Source of the DNA: Denitratimonas tolerans
GTDB lineage: Bacteria; Pseudomonadota; Gammaproteobacteria; Xanthomonadales; Xanthomonadaceae
NCBI RefSeq assembly: GCF_037203605.1
Contig: NZ_JBBDHC010000009.1
Span: 1 to 64,000 of the forward strand
Direction of reading: 5' to 3'
DNA length: 64,000 nucleotides
In this document: piece after piece, positions 18,776 to 27,680 of the stretch
Layout of the letters: each line of letters starts with the position of its first letter
How positions within the stretch are numbered: position 1 is the stretch's first letter
The notes under the pieces: generated by a model
Told to the model about the DNA's origin: nothing
The model's input: only the letters and a program-made list of their open reading frames with translations
Databases searched by the model: none
Program-made: the position numbers and the translations under genes

Positions 18776-19269
18776 CCCTGCCCGCTGCCCCATGGTCGCC
18801 GGAGCGGACCACCTTTCCCGACGTGGCCGTGCGGCTGCTTGATCCACGCCTGGGCGTGGAGTTTCCGCTGCCCGGATACGCCACCCCCGGTGCCGCCGGG
18901 CTCGACCTTCGCGCCATGGTCGAGGCACCGCTCACTCTGATTCCCGGCCAGAGCGAACTGGTGCCCTCCGGCCTTGCAATCCACATCGCCGACCCGGGCT
19001 GGTGCGCGGTAGTGCTGCCGCGCTCGGGCCTGGGGCATCGCCACGGGCTGGTGCTGGGCAACCTCACCGGGCTGATCGACGCCGACTATCAGGGTCCGCT
19101 CCTGCTCAGTCTGTGGAACCGCAGCGACAGGCCATTTACCATCAGCCCCGGCGATCGCGTCGCGCAGCTGGTGTTCATCCCGGTCGGCCGGGCCCGTCTG
19201 GTGCCTGTCGATGCCTTCGCCCCCAGCGCGCGCGGCGAGGGCGGGTTCGGGCATACCGGCACGGGTTGA
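18772..19269 (+). CDS. dut: Deoxyuridine 5'-triphosphate nucleotidohydrolase
   Basis: 165 residues. The trimeric dUTPase motifs are in order: PGAAGLDLRA (motif 1), PRSGLGHRHG (2), GLIDADYQGPL (3), RVAQLVF (4) and the C-terminal GEGGFGHTG arm (5). Hydrolyses dUTP to dUMP and pyrophosphate, keeping uracil out of DNA and feeding thymidylate synthesis. Start and coaBC stop overlap by four bases. About 20 residues of N-terminal extension precede the usual beginning. Confidence 0.95.
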   Translation: MTLPAAPWSPERTTFPDVAVRLLDPRLGVEFPLPGYATPGAAGLDLRAMVEAPLTLIPGQSELVPSGLAIHIADPGWCAVVLPRSGLGHRHGLVLGNLTGLIDADYQGPLLLSLWNRSDRPFTISPGDRVAQLVFIPVGRARLVPVDAFAPSARGEGGFGHTGTG

Positions 19270-19298
19270 GCGCGCGATCGGGCACCCAGGGGGAATCA

Positions 19299-21644
19299 AT
19301 GGCAAAGCGCAACAAGAACGAGCCACGCGAGGGCCTGCCGCTGCCGCCGCAGGTCAGCATCGGCATCCTGGGCGTTTTCGCGCTGCTCGCGCTGCTGGGC
19401 GGCGTGGGCATCCTGTGGCAAACCTGGCGCGCCTCCAACACCGAATCGTTGGGCCCGCGCCTGGAGCAGTTGCGCACCAGCACCGCCGCCGCGATCACCC
19501 GGGACGTCCTCCAGATGCAGGAGCGTCTGGATGTCGCGATCCAGGAACCGCGCCTGCGCGCCGACGTGGCTGCCGGCGAGTTCGAGGATGCCGTCGCGCG
19601 CCTGCGCACCGACTGGCCCGACGTCGGTGATGTCGCCCTCTACGCCTCTTCGCTCGACGACCCGTTCTCCGAAGAATTGGCCGCGGTAGGCTTCGGCAAG
19701 CTCGCGCTGCTGACAGCGGCGGTAAACGAGCGCGCCAGCCGGGTCGGCGTCGTGGGCAAGGACGCCGCGCTCTCGCTCGGGCTTGCTGCCCCAATCCCGG
19801 GCGATGACGGCGAGCCGCTGGCGGTGGCCTATGGCACCGTGCCGCTGGACACCATCACCGGTTCGGTCAGGGCGGTCAGCCTTCCGGGCGGCTACCTGGA
19901 GCTGCGCAGCGGGCAGCGGGTGCTGGTGCAGATGGGCGATTCGAACCTTCGCTTCGCCACCGAGTCCACCATGATCGAAGGCATCGCGCTGCAGATCGCC
20001 ACCGCCGCCCCCGAATTCGTGTCCACCCTGCCTTATTCGAAGACCACCCAGCTGGGCCTCGGCATCGGCGCGCTGCTGATGGGTGCCCTGCTGGTGTGGA
20101 AGCTGCTCAAGACCCTGCAGCTGGCCTCCAGCCGTGGACGGGAGGTGGAGCCGACGTTTGCCGAAGCCCTGCGCCAATCGGAGCTGGAGGCAGAGCGCGC
20201 ACCGGCCGCCGCCGCGCGCCGCGCGCCGCCCGGGCCCGCCCCGGAACCGGCCGCGAAGAAGCCCGCGCTGGCGCTGGATCGCAGCATATTCCGCGCCTAT
20301 GACATCCGCGGCGTGCTGGGCAAGACCCTGAGCGATGATATCGCGCGCCTGCTGGGCCAGGCGATCGGCACCGTGATGGCCGAGCGCAATCTGCGCGAGG
20401 TCGTGGTCGGACGCGACGGGCGCCTCTCCGGTCCCGAGCTGTCCGACGCGCTGATCGAGGGCCTGCGTCTGGCCGGGCGCGACGTCATCGACATCGGCAT
20501 GGCACCCACGCCGGTGGTGTATTTCGCCAGCTACCAGCTCCACACCGGCTCCTGCGTGGCGGTGACCGGCAGCCACAACCCGCCCGACTACAACGGCTTC
20601 AAGATCGTGCTGGGCGGTGAAACCCTCGCGGGAGAAGCGATCGAAGACCTCTACTTCCGCATCATCGACGGCCTGCTGGATCGCGACGGCGGCGGCGGCC
20701 TGCAGAGCATGGACGTGTCGTCCGAGTACATTTCGCGCATCGCCTCGGACGTGCAGCTCGAGCGTCCGATCAAGGTGGTCGTGGATGCCGGCAACGGCGT
20801 GGCGGGTGTCATTGGCCCGCAGGTGCTGGAGGCGATCGGGGCCGAGGTGATGCCGCTCTACTGCGACATCGACGGCGAATTCCCCAACCATCATCCGGAC
20901 CCGAGCGATCCGGAAAACCTGCGCGACCTGATCCACCTCGTGCAGAAATTCGAGGCCGACATCGGCCTGGCCTTCGACGGCGACGGCGACCGCCTCGGCG
21001 TGGTGACGCGGGAAGGCGAGGTGATCTACCCCGACCGCCTGCTGATGCTGTTCGCCCGCGACGTGCTCATGCGCAACCCGGGTGCCACGATCATCTACGA
21101 CGTCAAGTGCACCGGACACCTGGCCGGGCAGATCCTGCGCAACGGCGGCAGCCCGATCATGTGGAAGACCGGCCATTCGCTGATCAAGGCCAAGATGCGC
21201 GAAACCGAGGCCGAGCTGGCCGGCGAGATGAGCGGACACTTCTTCTTCCGCGAGCGCTGGTTCGGCTTCGACGACGGCATCTATTCCGCCGCGCGCCTGC
21301 TGGAAATCCTTGCCGCCGACGACCGCAGCCCGGAAGAAGTTTTCGCCGAGCTGCCCAAAGGGGCCAGCACGCCCGAGCTCAAGGTGCCCATGGAAGAGGG
21401 CGCGCACTACGCCTACGTCCGGGAGTTCGTCGAGAAGGCCCGCTTCGAGGACGCCAAGATCTCGACCATCGACGGGCTGCGCGCCGACTGGCCCGACGGC
21501 TGGGGCCTGGTGCGCTGCTCCAACACCACGCCCAGCCTGGTGCTGCGCTTCGATGCCGACGACGAGGCCGCGCTGGCCCGCATCCAGCAAGCCTTCCGCG
21601 AGCAGTTGCTGGCGGTCGATCCGGACCTTGCCCTGCCGTTCTAG
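19299..21644 (+). CDS. algC: Phosphomannomutase/phosphoglucomutase with membrane-bound sensor-like N-terminus
   Basis: 781 residues, far longer than stand-alone AlgC (about 460). Residues 1-320 are an N-terminal module: a transmembrane helix near 20-42, about 200 residues outside the membrane, a second helix near 252-270, then an Ala/Pro linker. From residue 328 (RSIFRAYDIRGVLG) it is a complete alpha-D-phosphohexomutase, with the phosphoserine loop TGSHNP near 423 and the metal loop DGDGDR. It interconverts mannose-6-P/mannose-1-P and glucose-6-P/glucose-1-P for LPS and exopolysaccharide. The fused membrane form is known from Xanthomonas-type bacteria. The role of the extracytoplasmic part is unknown; tethering or sensing is inferred. 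Ribosome site GGGGGAA upstream. Confidence 0.92.
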   Translation: MAKRNKNEPREGLPLPPQVSIGILGVFALLALLGGVGILWQTWRASNTESLGPRLEQLRTSTAAAITRDVLQMQERLDVAIQEPRLRADVAAGEFEDAVARLRTDWPDVGDVALYASSLDDPFSEELAAVGFGKLALLTAAVNERASRVGVVGKDAALSLGLAAPIPGDDGEPLAVAYGTVPLDTITGSVRAVSLPGGYLELRSGQRVLVQMGDSNLRFATESTMIEGIALQIATAAPEFVSTLPYSKTTQLGLGIGALLMGALLVWKLLKTLQLASSRGREVEPTFAEALRQSELEAERAPAAAARRAPPGPAPEPAAKKPALALDRSIFRAYDIRGVLGKTLSDDIARLLGQAIGTVMAERNLREVVVGRDGRLSGPELSDALIEGLRLAGRDVIDIGMAPTPVVYFASYQLHTGSCVAVTGSHNPPDYNGFKIVLGGETLAGEAIEDLYFRIIDGLLDRDGGGGLQSMDVSSEYISRIASDVQLERPIKVVVDAGNGVAGVIGPQVLEAIGAEVMPLYCDIDGEFPNHHPDPSDPENLRDLIHLVQKFEADIGLAFDGDGDRLGVVTREGEVIYPDRLLMLFARDVLMRNPGATIIYDVKCTGHLAGQILRNGGSPIMWKTGHSLIKAKMRETEAELAGEMSGHFFFRERWFGFDDGIYSAARLLEILAADDRSPEEVFAELPKGASTPELKVPMEEGAHYAYVREFVEKARFEDAKISTIDGLRADWPDGWGLVRCSNTTPSLVLRFDADDEAALARIQQAFREQLLAVDPDLALPF

Positions 21645-21670
21645 CGCTCCGTCCCGCAGGTTTCCCGCCT

Positions 21671-21745
21671 CGTCACGCCCGCGCCGGCGGGCGTCCATCG
21701 CCTTGAAATCCAAAGTAAAGCCGCCGGTTCCCCGCCCTCGCGGGG
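21671..21745 (+). repeat. REP-like palindromes between convergent genes
   Basis: Two perfect hairpins: ACGCCCGC-GCCG-GCGGGCGT (21675-21694) and CCCCGC-CCTC-GCGGGG (21730-21745). The first sits in a context (CGTCA ... TCCA) resembling the element inside the methyltransferase gene at 55941. They lie between algC and the M1 peptidase gene and could also act as a bidirectional terminator. Confidence 0.5.
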
Positions 21746-21842
21746 GCGGCAGTCCAAGCACATTCCCGGCACCGCGGCACGCCGGAGCCTGTCGTCCATT
21801 CCCATGCGGAACCGCAGCGCCCGGCCGCCGCTCGGCCCGCCA

Positions 21843-24800
21843 TCACTTCAGCGTCACGCGCCGGCGATTGTCGTCCGAAACCCGATCGATCAGCGTGTTG
21901 TAGGGATCGATGCCGGCATCGTAGGGTTCCGCATCCACCACCAGCTCCAGCGTGGTTTCGGTCTGGTCGAAACGGTGGCGGGCGAGGTAGAGCACGGTCT
22001 CGTCGTCTTCCTTGCCGCCCTCGGGGCGCGCGAAAATGCCGACCTCGATCTCGTTGGTGACCGGCACCCCGGTTTCCTTGCCCTGCCCGTCGGCCTCGAA
22101 CTTGGCTGCGTGCAGCTTCAGCGTGACCGCGTACCTGCCGTCGTCGCGCTTCACCGCGGTGGCTTCCAGCGCGCGGTTGTCGAAGAACACGATCTTCTCG
22201 AACAGGTCCTCGATCAGCGGGTGGAACGCCGGGTCGGTGTCCTCGCGCAGGTAAGCCAGCAGCTCGCGCGAAGTGGTGTAGGGCGGCTCCTGGTAGCCCT
22301 TGTCTTCCAGGAAGCGCTTGAGGATCGCGTTCAGCGTGTCCTCGCCGATCGCGTCGCGCAGCGCGTAGAACACCAGCGAGCCCTTCTGGTAGTGGATGTA
22401 CTGCTGGTTTTCCACCAGCGCCAGCGGCAGCTCCTCGCGTTTTTCCATGGCGCGCGACATGAGGTACCGGTCCAGCTCGTACTTGAGGAACTTGCGCATC
22501 CGCGCGCGGCCGTACTCCTTCTCCATCACCATCAGCGCCGAATACTGCGCCAGCGACTCGGACAGCATCGTGGAGCCCTGCACGTTGGCACCGATCACCT
22601 GGTGCGCCCACCACTGGTGCGCGACCTCGTGCGCGGTGACGTAGAACACGTAGTCGATCTTTTCCGCGTCGCGCAGGTCGGTGACGAAGCCGATGGCTTC
22701 CGAATAGGGCACGGTATTGGCGAAGGCCTGGGCAAAACCGGCGTAGGCGGGGAACTCCAGGATGCGCAGCTGGCGGTGCTGGTAGGGCGTGAAGTGGGTG
22801 CTGAAGTAGTCCAGCGACTTCTGCGCGGCCTCGATCATGCGTTCGACGTTCCAGGCATGCTTGGGGTCGTGATAGACCTCGATCGGCAAGCCATTCCACT
22901 CGCCGCGCGCCACCTCCCAGCGGGCCGACAGCCAGGCCGCGAAGTTGAGCATCGGCACATCCATCGTGTAGTGGAAGTGGCGGCGGCCGTTCTCGATCCA
23001 CTCGCGCTGCAGATAGCCCGGTGCCAGCGCGATCTGGTCGGGCGTCGTCGAGATCGTGGTCTCGAACCGCAGCCAGTCGGCATCGGCGGCGATGTAGGTG
23101 TTGGCGCGTGCCGCCTCGTCGTCGATCGAGGCCATGCGAGGCACCTCGCCCAGGTCGCGCTTGCGCCGCTCGTTGCGGTCCTCGATCTGGAACGACTCGA
23201 TGTAGCCGAACTGCGGGAATACGAAGCTGTTGAAGAAGCTGCCGTTGTCCACGATGGCGGTCTGGGCGCGGCCGTTGGGAAAGCCCGCCTGTCCCAGCGT
23301 CAGGCGGAAGTCGAAGTCCATTTCCGCGCCCGGGGCGAGCGGCTGGTCGAGCCGGTAGATCGCGTAGTCGAGCACCTCGTCCTGCAGCACGACTTCGTGC
23401 GGGGCGAATTCCAGCACCAGCCGGCTGTCGCGGAATCCCGCCGGCACCACGACGTGCAGCTCGTTGATGGCTTGGGCGTGGCGGTTCTTCAGCCGATAGT
23501 GCCCGCGCACGTTCGCGGTGCGCGTCTCCGGATGCAGGTCCACGTCCACCCGCATTTCGGTGATGCGCGGCTGGGCGATGCCCTTGTACTGGCGGTACTT
23601 CTTCTCGTAGTCCGCCTGACGGTCCAGCGCCACGTCACCCGGCACATACTCGTTGAGCCGGTGGGTGTTGTGGAAGATGAAAAGGCCGCTGCCGGCGAAA
23701 ACCGCCAGCGCCAGCGCCGCCGCGACCGCCGGGCCGGGTGCGAGGCGGCGGCGCGCCTCGCGCAGGCGCTCGGGGAACGTGGCGCGGTTGCCGCGCACCC
23801 AGAACAGCAGGCCGGCCACGAACAGCAGCGCCGCGAACGCGCCCCAGTACAGCCGCAGCCAGGCCCAGCCGATGAGGAAGTGGCCGTAGCCGTTCATGTC
23901 CGAATAGGGCAGGGGCGGCGTGCCGAACGGACGATAGAGCAGGTCGTCGAAATCGAGGAAGCCCATCGTCGCGCGCAGCACCAGATACACCAGCATCAGC
24001 AGATAGCCGATGAACTTGTTGTTGCTGATGACCTGCAGGAACAGCGCCAGCACGCCCATCAGCACGAAGCCGGAGCACTCGATCAGCATCCGCGACAGGT
24101 ACAGCCCCGGCTCGATCGCCACCCCGCCGCGGATGAGCTGGTAGACGATCGTCACCGCGATGCCCGAGGCATAGAACAGCAGCACCACGCCGGTCAGCGC
24201 CACCAGCTTGGAGGCCAGCGCGATCCAGTCGGCGTTGGGATAGGCGTCGGTGACCTCGGCGATGCGCGCGCTGCGCTCGCGGAACACCAGCTCGCCGGCG
24301 TAGAACACCACGATGATCAGCAGGAACAGGGAGTAGGAGCCGGTGACCAGGCCGACCATCGTGGCCGTGGTCGGATAGCGCGGGGTGCCGAACATCTCCA
24401 TGCCGAAACTGAGGTTGACGATCAGGATCATCAGCCCGAACAGTCCCATCACCAGCAGCGGCACGCCGCGCAGCACGCCCTTGAGGTCAAACCCGGCCAG
24501 GTGCAGGAACTGGCGCCACTGCGCCCCGAAGCCGGTGGCGAGGGTGACCGCGGGAAGCGTCAGCGCCGCGGTACGCGGGGCTGCGGGTGCCTCCGCGCTG
24601 GCGGTGGGCTTGCGCCGGCGCAGCGTCCAGCCTTCGCGGTCGGTGCGGAACAGCCGCCACGCCGCCCACAGCAGCAGCGCGCCCAGCGCCAGCCAGATCG
24701 CGCGGTTGACCAGCAGCAGCCCGGACAGCGGCGGGACCAGCGTGTTGCGTTCGCTGATCGACCAGTAGCGCGTCGCCTCCTCCACCGCCGCCATGCCATA

Positions 24801-25430
24801 GGGATCGAGCAGCGCGCCGATCCAGCGGGTGTCGAGATCGGCCGTGAGCGTGCCGGTGATGATGTTGAACACCAGGAAGGCGATCACCCCGACGTAAGTC
24901 ATCAGCATCGAGCGCGTCGCCACCGCCAGGCAGAACAGCAGCGCGCCCATGAAAAAGAGGTTGGGCAGGATCAGCACCGCCAGCGCCCACAGGTAGGGCG
25001 CGGCGGTTGTCGGCCCCAGCCGTTCGGCGTCGACCCAGGGCATGAAGGTGCCGACGAAGATGCCGAGCGCCACGCCCAGCATGATCAGCCCGGCCATGCC
25101 GAGGCCGCCGGCGAAGCGGCCGAGGAGGTAGTCGCGCTTCTTCACCGGCGTGGTGAAGAACAGCTCGGCGGTGCGGTTGTCGAAATCGCGCAGCGCCGCG
25201 CCGCCGATGAAGATCACCGCCAGCAGCATCGCCAGCGAAATGAAGGCACCCAGGAGATAGACGATGACGTAGGGCGCATTGCGGTTGACGTTGCCGATGG
25301 CCCCGCCCACCTGCACCGCGTCGGAGCTGGCGGCACCGAAGGCGAGCAGGGCGAACACCGAGAACACCACCCAGAATACGGGGCTGGAGAACTGCTGGCG
25401 CAGCTCGAAGGCGAAAATGGTCCGGAACAT
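21843..25430 (-). CDS. ABC transporter permease fused to M1-family aminopeptidase
   Basis: 1195 residues. The N-terminal half is an ABC-2-type permease: MFRTIFAFELRQQFSSPVFWVVF opens the first of about a dozen helices, in two blocks separated by a cytoplasmic loop near 290-320. After a last helix near 600 comes a periplasmic peptidase with M1 fold. The zinc motif HEVAHQWW lies near residue 933 and its third ligand in LSESLAQY about 20 residues on. An upstream GAMEN-like region is not obvious. The start at 25430 follows the conserved MFRTIF. It lies 10 bases behind the ATPase gene, so the pair should form one complex. The substrate is unknown; peptide processing or export is inferred. Confidence 0.88.
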   Translation of the reverse strand: MFRTIFAFELRQQFSSPVFWVVFSVFALLAFGAASSDAVQVGGAIGNVNRNAPYVIVYLLGAFISLAMLLAVIFIGGAALRDFDNRTAELFFTTPVKKRDYLLGRFAGGLGMAGLIMLGVALGIFVGTFMPWVDAERLGPTTAAPYLWALAVLILPNLFFMGALLFCLAVATRSMLMTYVGVIAFLVFNIITGTLTADLDTRWIGALLDPYGMAAVEEATRYWSISERNTLVPPLSGLLLVNRAIWLALGALLLWAAWRLFRTDREGWTLRRRKPTASAEAPAAPRTAALTLPAVTLATGFGAQWRQFLHLAGFDLKGVLRGVPLLVMGLFGLMILIVNLSFGMEMFGTPRYPTTATMVGLVTGSYSLFLLIIVVFYAGELVFRERSARIAEVTDAYPNADWIALASKLVALTGVVLLFYASGIAVTIVYQLIRGGVAIEPGLYLSRMLIECSGFVLMGVLALFLQVISNNKFIGYLLMLVYLVLRATMGFLDFDDLLYRPFGTPPLPYSDMNGYGHFLIGWAWLRLYWGAFAALLFVAGLLFWVRGNRATFPERLREARRRLAPGPAVAAALALAVFAGSGLFIFHNTHRLNEYVPGDVALDRQADYEKKYRQYKGIAQPRITEMRVDVDLHPETRTANVRGHYRLKNRHAQAINELHVVVPAGFRDSRLVLEFAPHEVVLQDEVLDYAIYRLDQPLAPGAEMDFDFRLTLGQAGFPNGRAQTAIVDNGSFFNSFVFPQFGYIESFQIEDRNERRKRDLGEVPRMASIDDEAARANTYIAADADWLRFETTISTTPDQIALAPGYLQREWIENGRRHFHYTMDVPMLNFAAWLSARWEVARGEWNGLPIEVYHDPKHAWNVERMIEAAQKSLDYFSTHFTPYQHRQLRILEFPAYAGFAQAFANTVPYSEAIGFVTDLRDAEKIDYVFYVTAHEVAHQWWAHQVIGANVQGSTMLSESLAQYSALMVMEKEYGRARMRKFLKYELDRYLMSRAMEKREELPLALVENQQYIHYQKGSLVFYALRDAIGEDTLNAILKRFLEDKGYQEPPYTTSRELLAYLREDTDPAFHPLIEDLFEKIVFFDNRALEATAVKRDDGRYAVTLKLHAAKFEADGQGKETGVPVTNEIEVGIFARPEGGKEDDETVLYLARHRFDQTETTLELVVDAEPYDAGIDPYNTLIDRVSDDNRRRVTLK

Positions 25431-25440
25431 GGGCGTGACC

Positions 25441-26325
25441 TCAGGCAGCGCTTGCCGCGGCCTGCGCGCGCAGCCGGCCGAAATAGACGTCTTCCAGGTC
25501 CGGCGCGATGGCTTCGAAGCCCTCCTCCGGGCGCGTGTCGGCAAGCACGTGGATCACCGGCACGCCTGCCACCAGGCGCGTGGACAGCACCACCAGATCT
25601 TCCTGGTAGCGTGCCAGCGCGGCCTTGGGCACGGTCTTGCGCCACACCCGCCCTTGCAGCGAGGCCATGGCCTCGCGCGGCTCGCCGGTGAGCAGCACCT
25701 GGCCGCGCGAGATGATCGCCATGCGCGGACACAGGTCGGTCACGTCCTCGACGATGTGGGTGGAAAGGATCACCACGACGTGCTCGCCGATTTCCGACAG
25801 CAGGTTGAGGAAGCGGTTGCGCTCCTCCGGATCGAGCCCTGCGGTCGGCTCGTCCACGATGATCAGCCGCGGATCGCCGAGCAGCGCCTGTGCGATCCCG
25901 AAGCGCTGGCGCATGCCGCCGGAAAAGCCGCCCAGCTTCTGCCCGCGCACGTCCCACAGGTTCACCTGCCTGAGCAGCGCTTCCACCACCTCGCGGCGCT
26001 CTTTCGCATTGACGATGCCCTTCAGCCGGGCGAAGTGGTCGAGCATGGTGATCGCCGGCTCCTTCGGATAGACCCCGAATTCCTGCGGCAGGTAGCCCAG
26101 CCGGCGGCGCGCCTCGGCTTTGTTCGCCAGCAGGTCGAGATCGCCGAGGTGGATGGTGCCCGAGTCCGGATCCTGCAGCGTGGCGATGGTGCGCATCAGG
26201 GTGGATTTGCCCGCGCCGTTCGGCCCCAGCAATCCAAACATGCCGGTCGGAATATCAAGCGAGACGCCGGTGAGCGCCGCGACGCCGTTGGCGTAGGTCT
26301 TGGAGAGGTTCTTGATCGACAGCAT
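25441..26325 (-). CDS. ABC transporter ATP-binding protein, partner of the permease/peptidase
   Basis: 294 residues. ABC ATPase with Walker A GPNGAGKST, Q-loop YLPQEFGVYPK, signature FSGGMRQR, Walker B LIIVDEPTAGLDPEER and switch His in LSTHIVEDV. The C-terminal 80 residues are a family-specific extension ending in an Ala-rich tail. The start at MLSIKNLSKTYANG is the conserved one. Upstream gene of a two-gene operon with the permease/M1 fusion. Divergent from the porin gene, with about 225 bases of shared control region. Confidence 0.92.
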   Translation of the reverse strand: MLSIKNLSKTYANGVAALTGVSLDIPTGMFGLLGPNGAGKSTLMRTIATLQDPDSGTIHLGDLDLLANKAEARRRLGYLPQEFGVYPKEPAITMLDHFARLKGIVNAKERREVVEALLRQVNLWDVRGQKLGGFSGGMRQRFGIAQALLGDPRLIIVDEPTAGLDPEERNRFLNLLSEIGEHVVVILSTHIVEDVTDLCPRMAIISRGQVLLTGEPREAMASLQGRVWRKTVPKAALARYQEDLVVLSTRLVAGVPVIHVLADTRPEEGFEAIAPDLEDVYFGRLRAQAAASAA

Positions 26326-26550
26326 GGGGTCGGGTTCCGGTAAAAGAATCGGGTGTGGCTTCAAGCCATCGCGCGCCGGCACGAGGGACGGTGCGGGGCG
26401 ATGGATACGCGGGAAGACTACTTGGCCGGCCGCGGTGTGACTTGTGCCAAAGGTCGTGATGAAGGTCACGGAATCCCGGCGCAGCGTACGCGGCGCGCGC
26501 ACCGGCACCGTGCTGCCATAATTGCCCGGATACCCGGTGGCCACTACGCC

Positions 26551-27663
26551 ATGACGCAGCGACGCAACGCCCTGCTCCTCACTCTCTTTCTTGTTCCGGC
26601 GTCACAGTGCGCCGGCCTCGAGCTGGGTACGTTCGCCGGTTCCACGGTGGAGTGGGAAGGGCTGCTGCAGGCCGATCGCTACGGCTATCACGACGTGCGC
26701 CCCGACGCGGCGCGCCGCGCCGACACCGGCATGCGGCGCGCGGAGCAGAACCTCATCGGCACCGGTCCGGGCCGCGCGTTCTGGGAAATCGCCTACGACG
26801 TCCACCTCGAGCGCTGGTTGAACGTGCAGCTAGGTCTGGATCTGGGCAAGGGCCGCCGCCTGCGCGCGGGCCAGTTCAAGCAGCCGCTGGGCCTGGAAGA
26901 AGTGGCCTCGACGCGGCACGCCGATTTCATTGCCAAGGCGGCCGTCAGCAACGCCCTGGCTCCCGGTCGCCGGGCGGGGGTGAACTACACCCAGGCGGGC
27001 GAAGGCTGGAGCGTCAGCGTCAGCGCGATCGACCGCAGCATCAACGCCGGCGGGGCGCAGGGAACCGGCTATGCGGTGCGCGCCACCTGGGCACCTGTCC
27101 GCACGTCGGGCCGCACCCTGCACCTCGGCCTGGCCCAGGTCAGCCACACCGTCCCCGGCGGCGGGCAGCGCCTGGCCGCGCGCCCGCAGAGCGACCTGTC
27201 GAACGAACGGATCATCGACAGCGGCCGCTTCACCGACGCCCACCGCCTGGACACCAGCAGCGCGGAAGCGGTGTGGCTCGCCGGCCCGCTGAAGCTGCAG
27301 GCCGAATACCTGCAGGGCACCATCGAGCGCACCGCCGCCCCCGACTACACCGCGCGCGGCGGCTATCTGAGCGCGGTGTGGAACCTCGGCGGCGAGGCCT
27401 GGTCGTATCGCGACGGCCTGCCGCGCGCCGCATCACCGACGTCGGCGCACAGCCTCTGGCAGCTCGCCGCGCGCATCGAAACCCTGGATCTGGACGACGC
27501 CGGGATCGAGGGCGGACACATGGACACGATCACCCTCGGGGTGAACTGGTACTGCGGGGAACACCTGCGGCTGAGCCTCAATGGCTCGGGCGTCGACAGC
27601 CACCGGCGCGGCGCGCCCGCGGACAGGGAAGTCGTCGGGCTGCGCGCGCAGATGCACTGGTAG
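26551..27663 (+). CDS. OprO/OprP-family (phosphate-selective) porin
   Basis: 370 residues. Signal peptide MTQRRNALLLTLFLVPASQCA, then a beta-barrel with the family segments RRAEQNLIGTGPGRAFWEIAYDVHLE, AGQFKQPLGLEE and a C-terminal QMHW (aromatic end). The pattern fits phosphate-selective porin O and P proteins, trimeric outer-membrane anion channels induced by phosphate starvation in Pseudomonas. No Pho box was recognised upstream, and many family members have other substrates, so phosphate is not certain. The start at 26551 opens the signal peptide. Confidence 0.82.
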   Translation: MTQRRNALLLTLFLVPASQCAGLELGTFAGSTVEWEGLLQADRYGYHDVRPDAARRADTGMRRAEQNLIGTGPGRAFWEIAYDVHLERWLNVQLGLDLGKGRRLRAGQFKQPLGLEEVASTRHADFIAKAAVSNALAPGRRAGVNYTQAGEGWSVSVSAIDRSINAGGAQGTGYAVRATWAPVRTSGRTLHLGLAQVSHTVPGGGQRLAARPQSDLSNERIIDSGRFTDAHRLDTSSAEAVWLAGPLKLQAEYLQGTIERTAAPDYTARGGYLSAVWNLGGEAWSYRDGLPRAASPTSAHSLWQLAARIETLDLDDAGIEGGHMDTITLGVNWYCGEHLRLSLNGSGVDSHRRGAPADREVVGLRAQMHW

Positions 27664-27680
27664 CCGGGTGCCGCCGGCGT

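Noticed and set aside
21804..25691. Very long plus-strand open frame opposite the ABC permease/M1 gene
   Set aside because: Low-complexity His/Gln/Arg sequence; the minus strand holds helices and a zinc motif in a coherent fusion.
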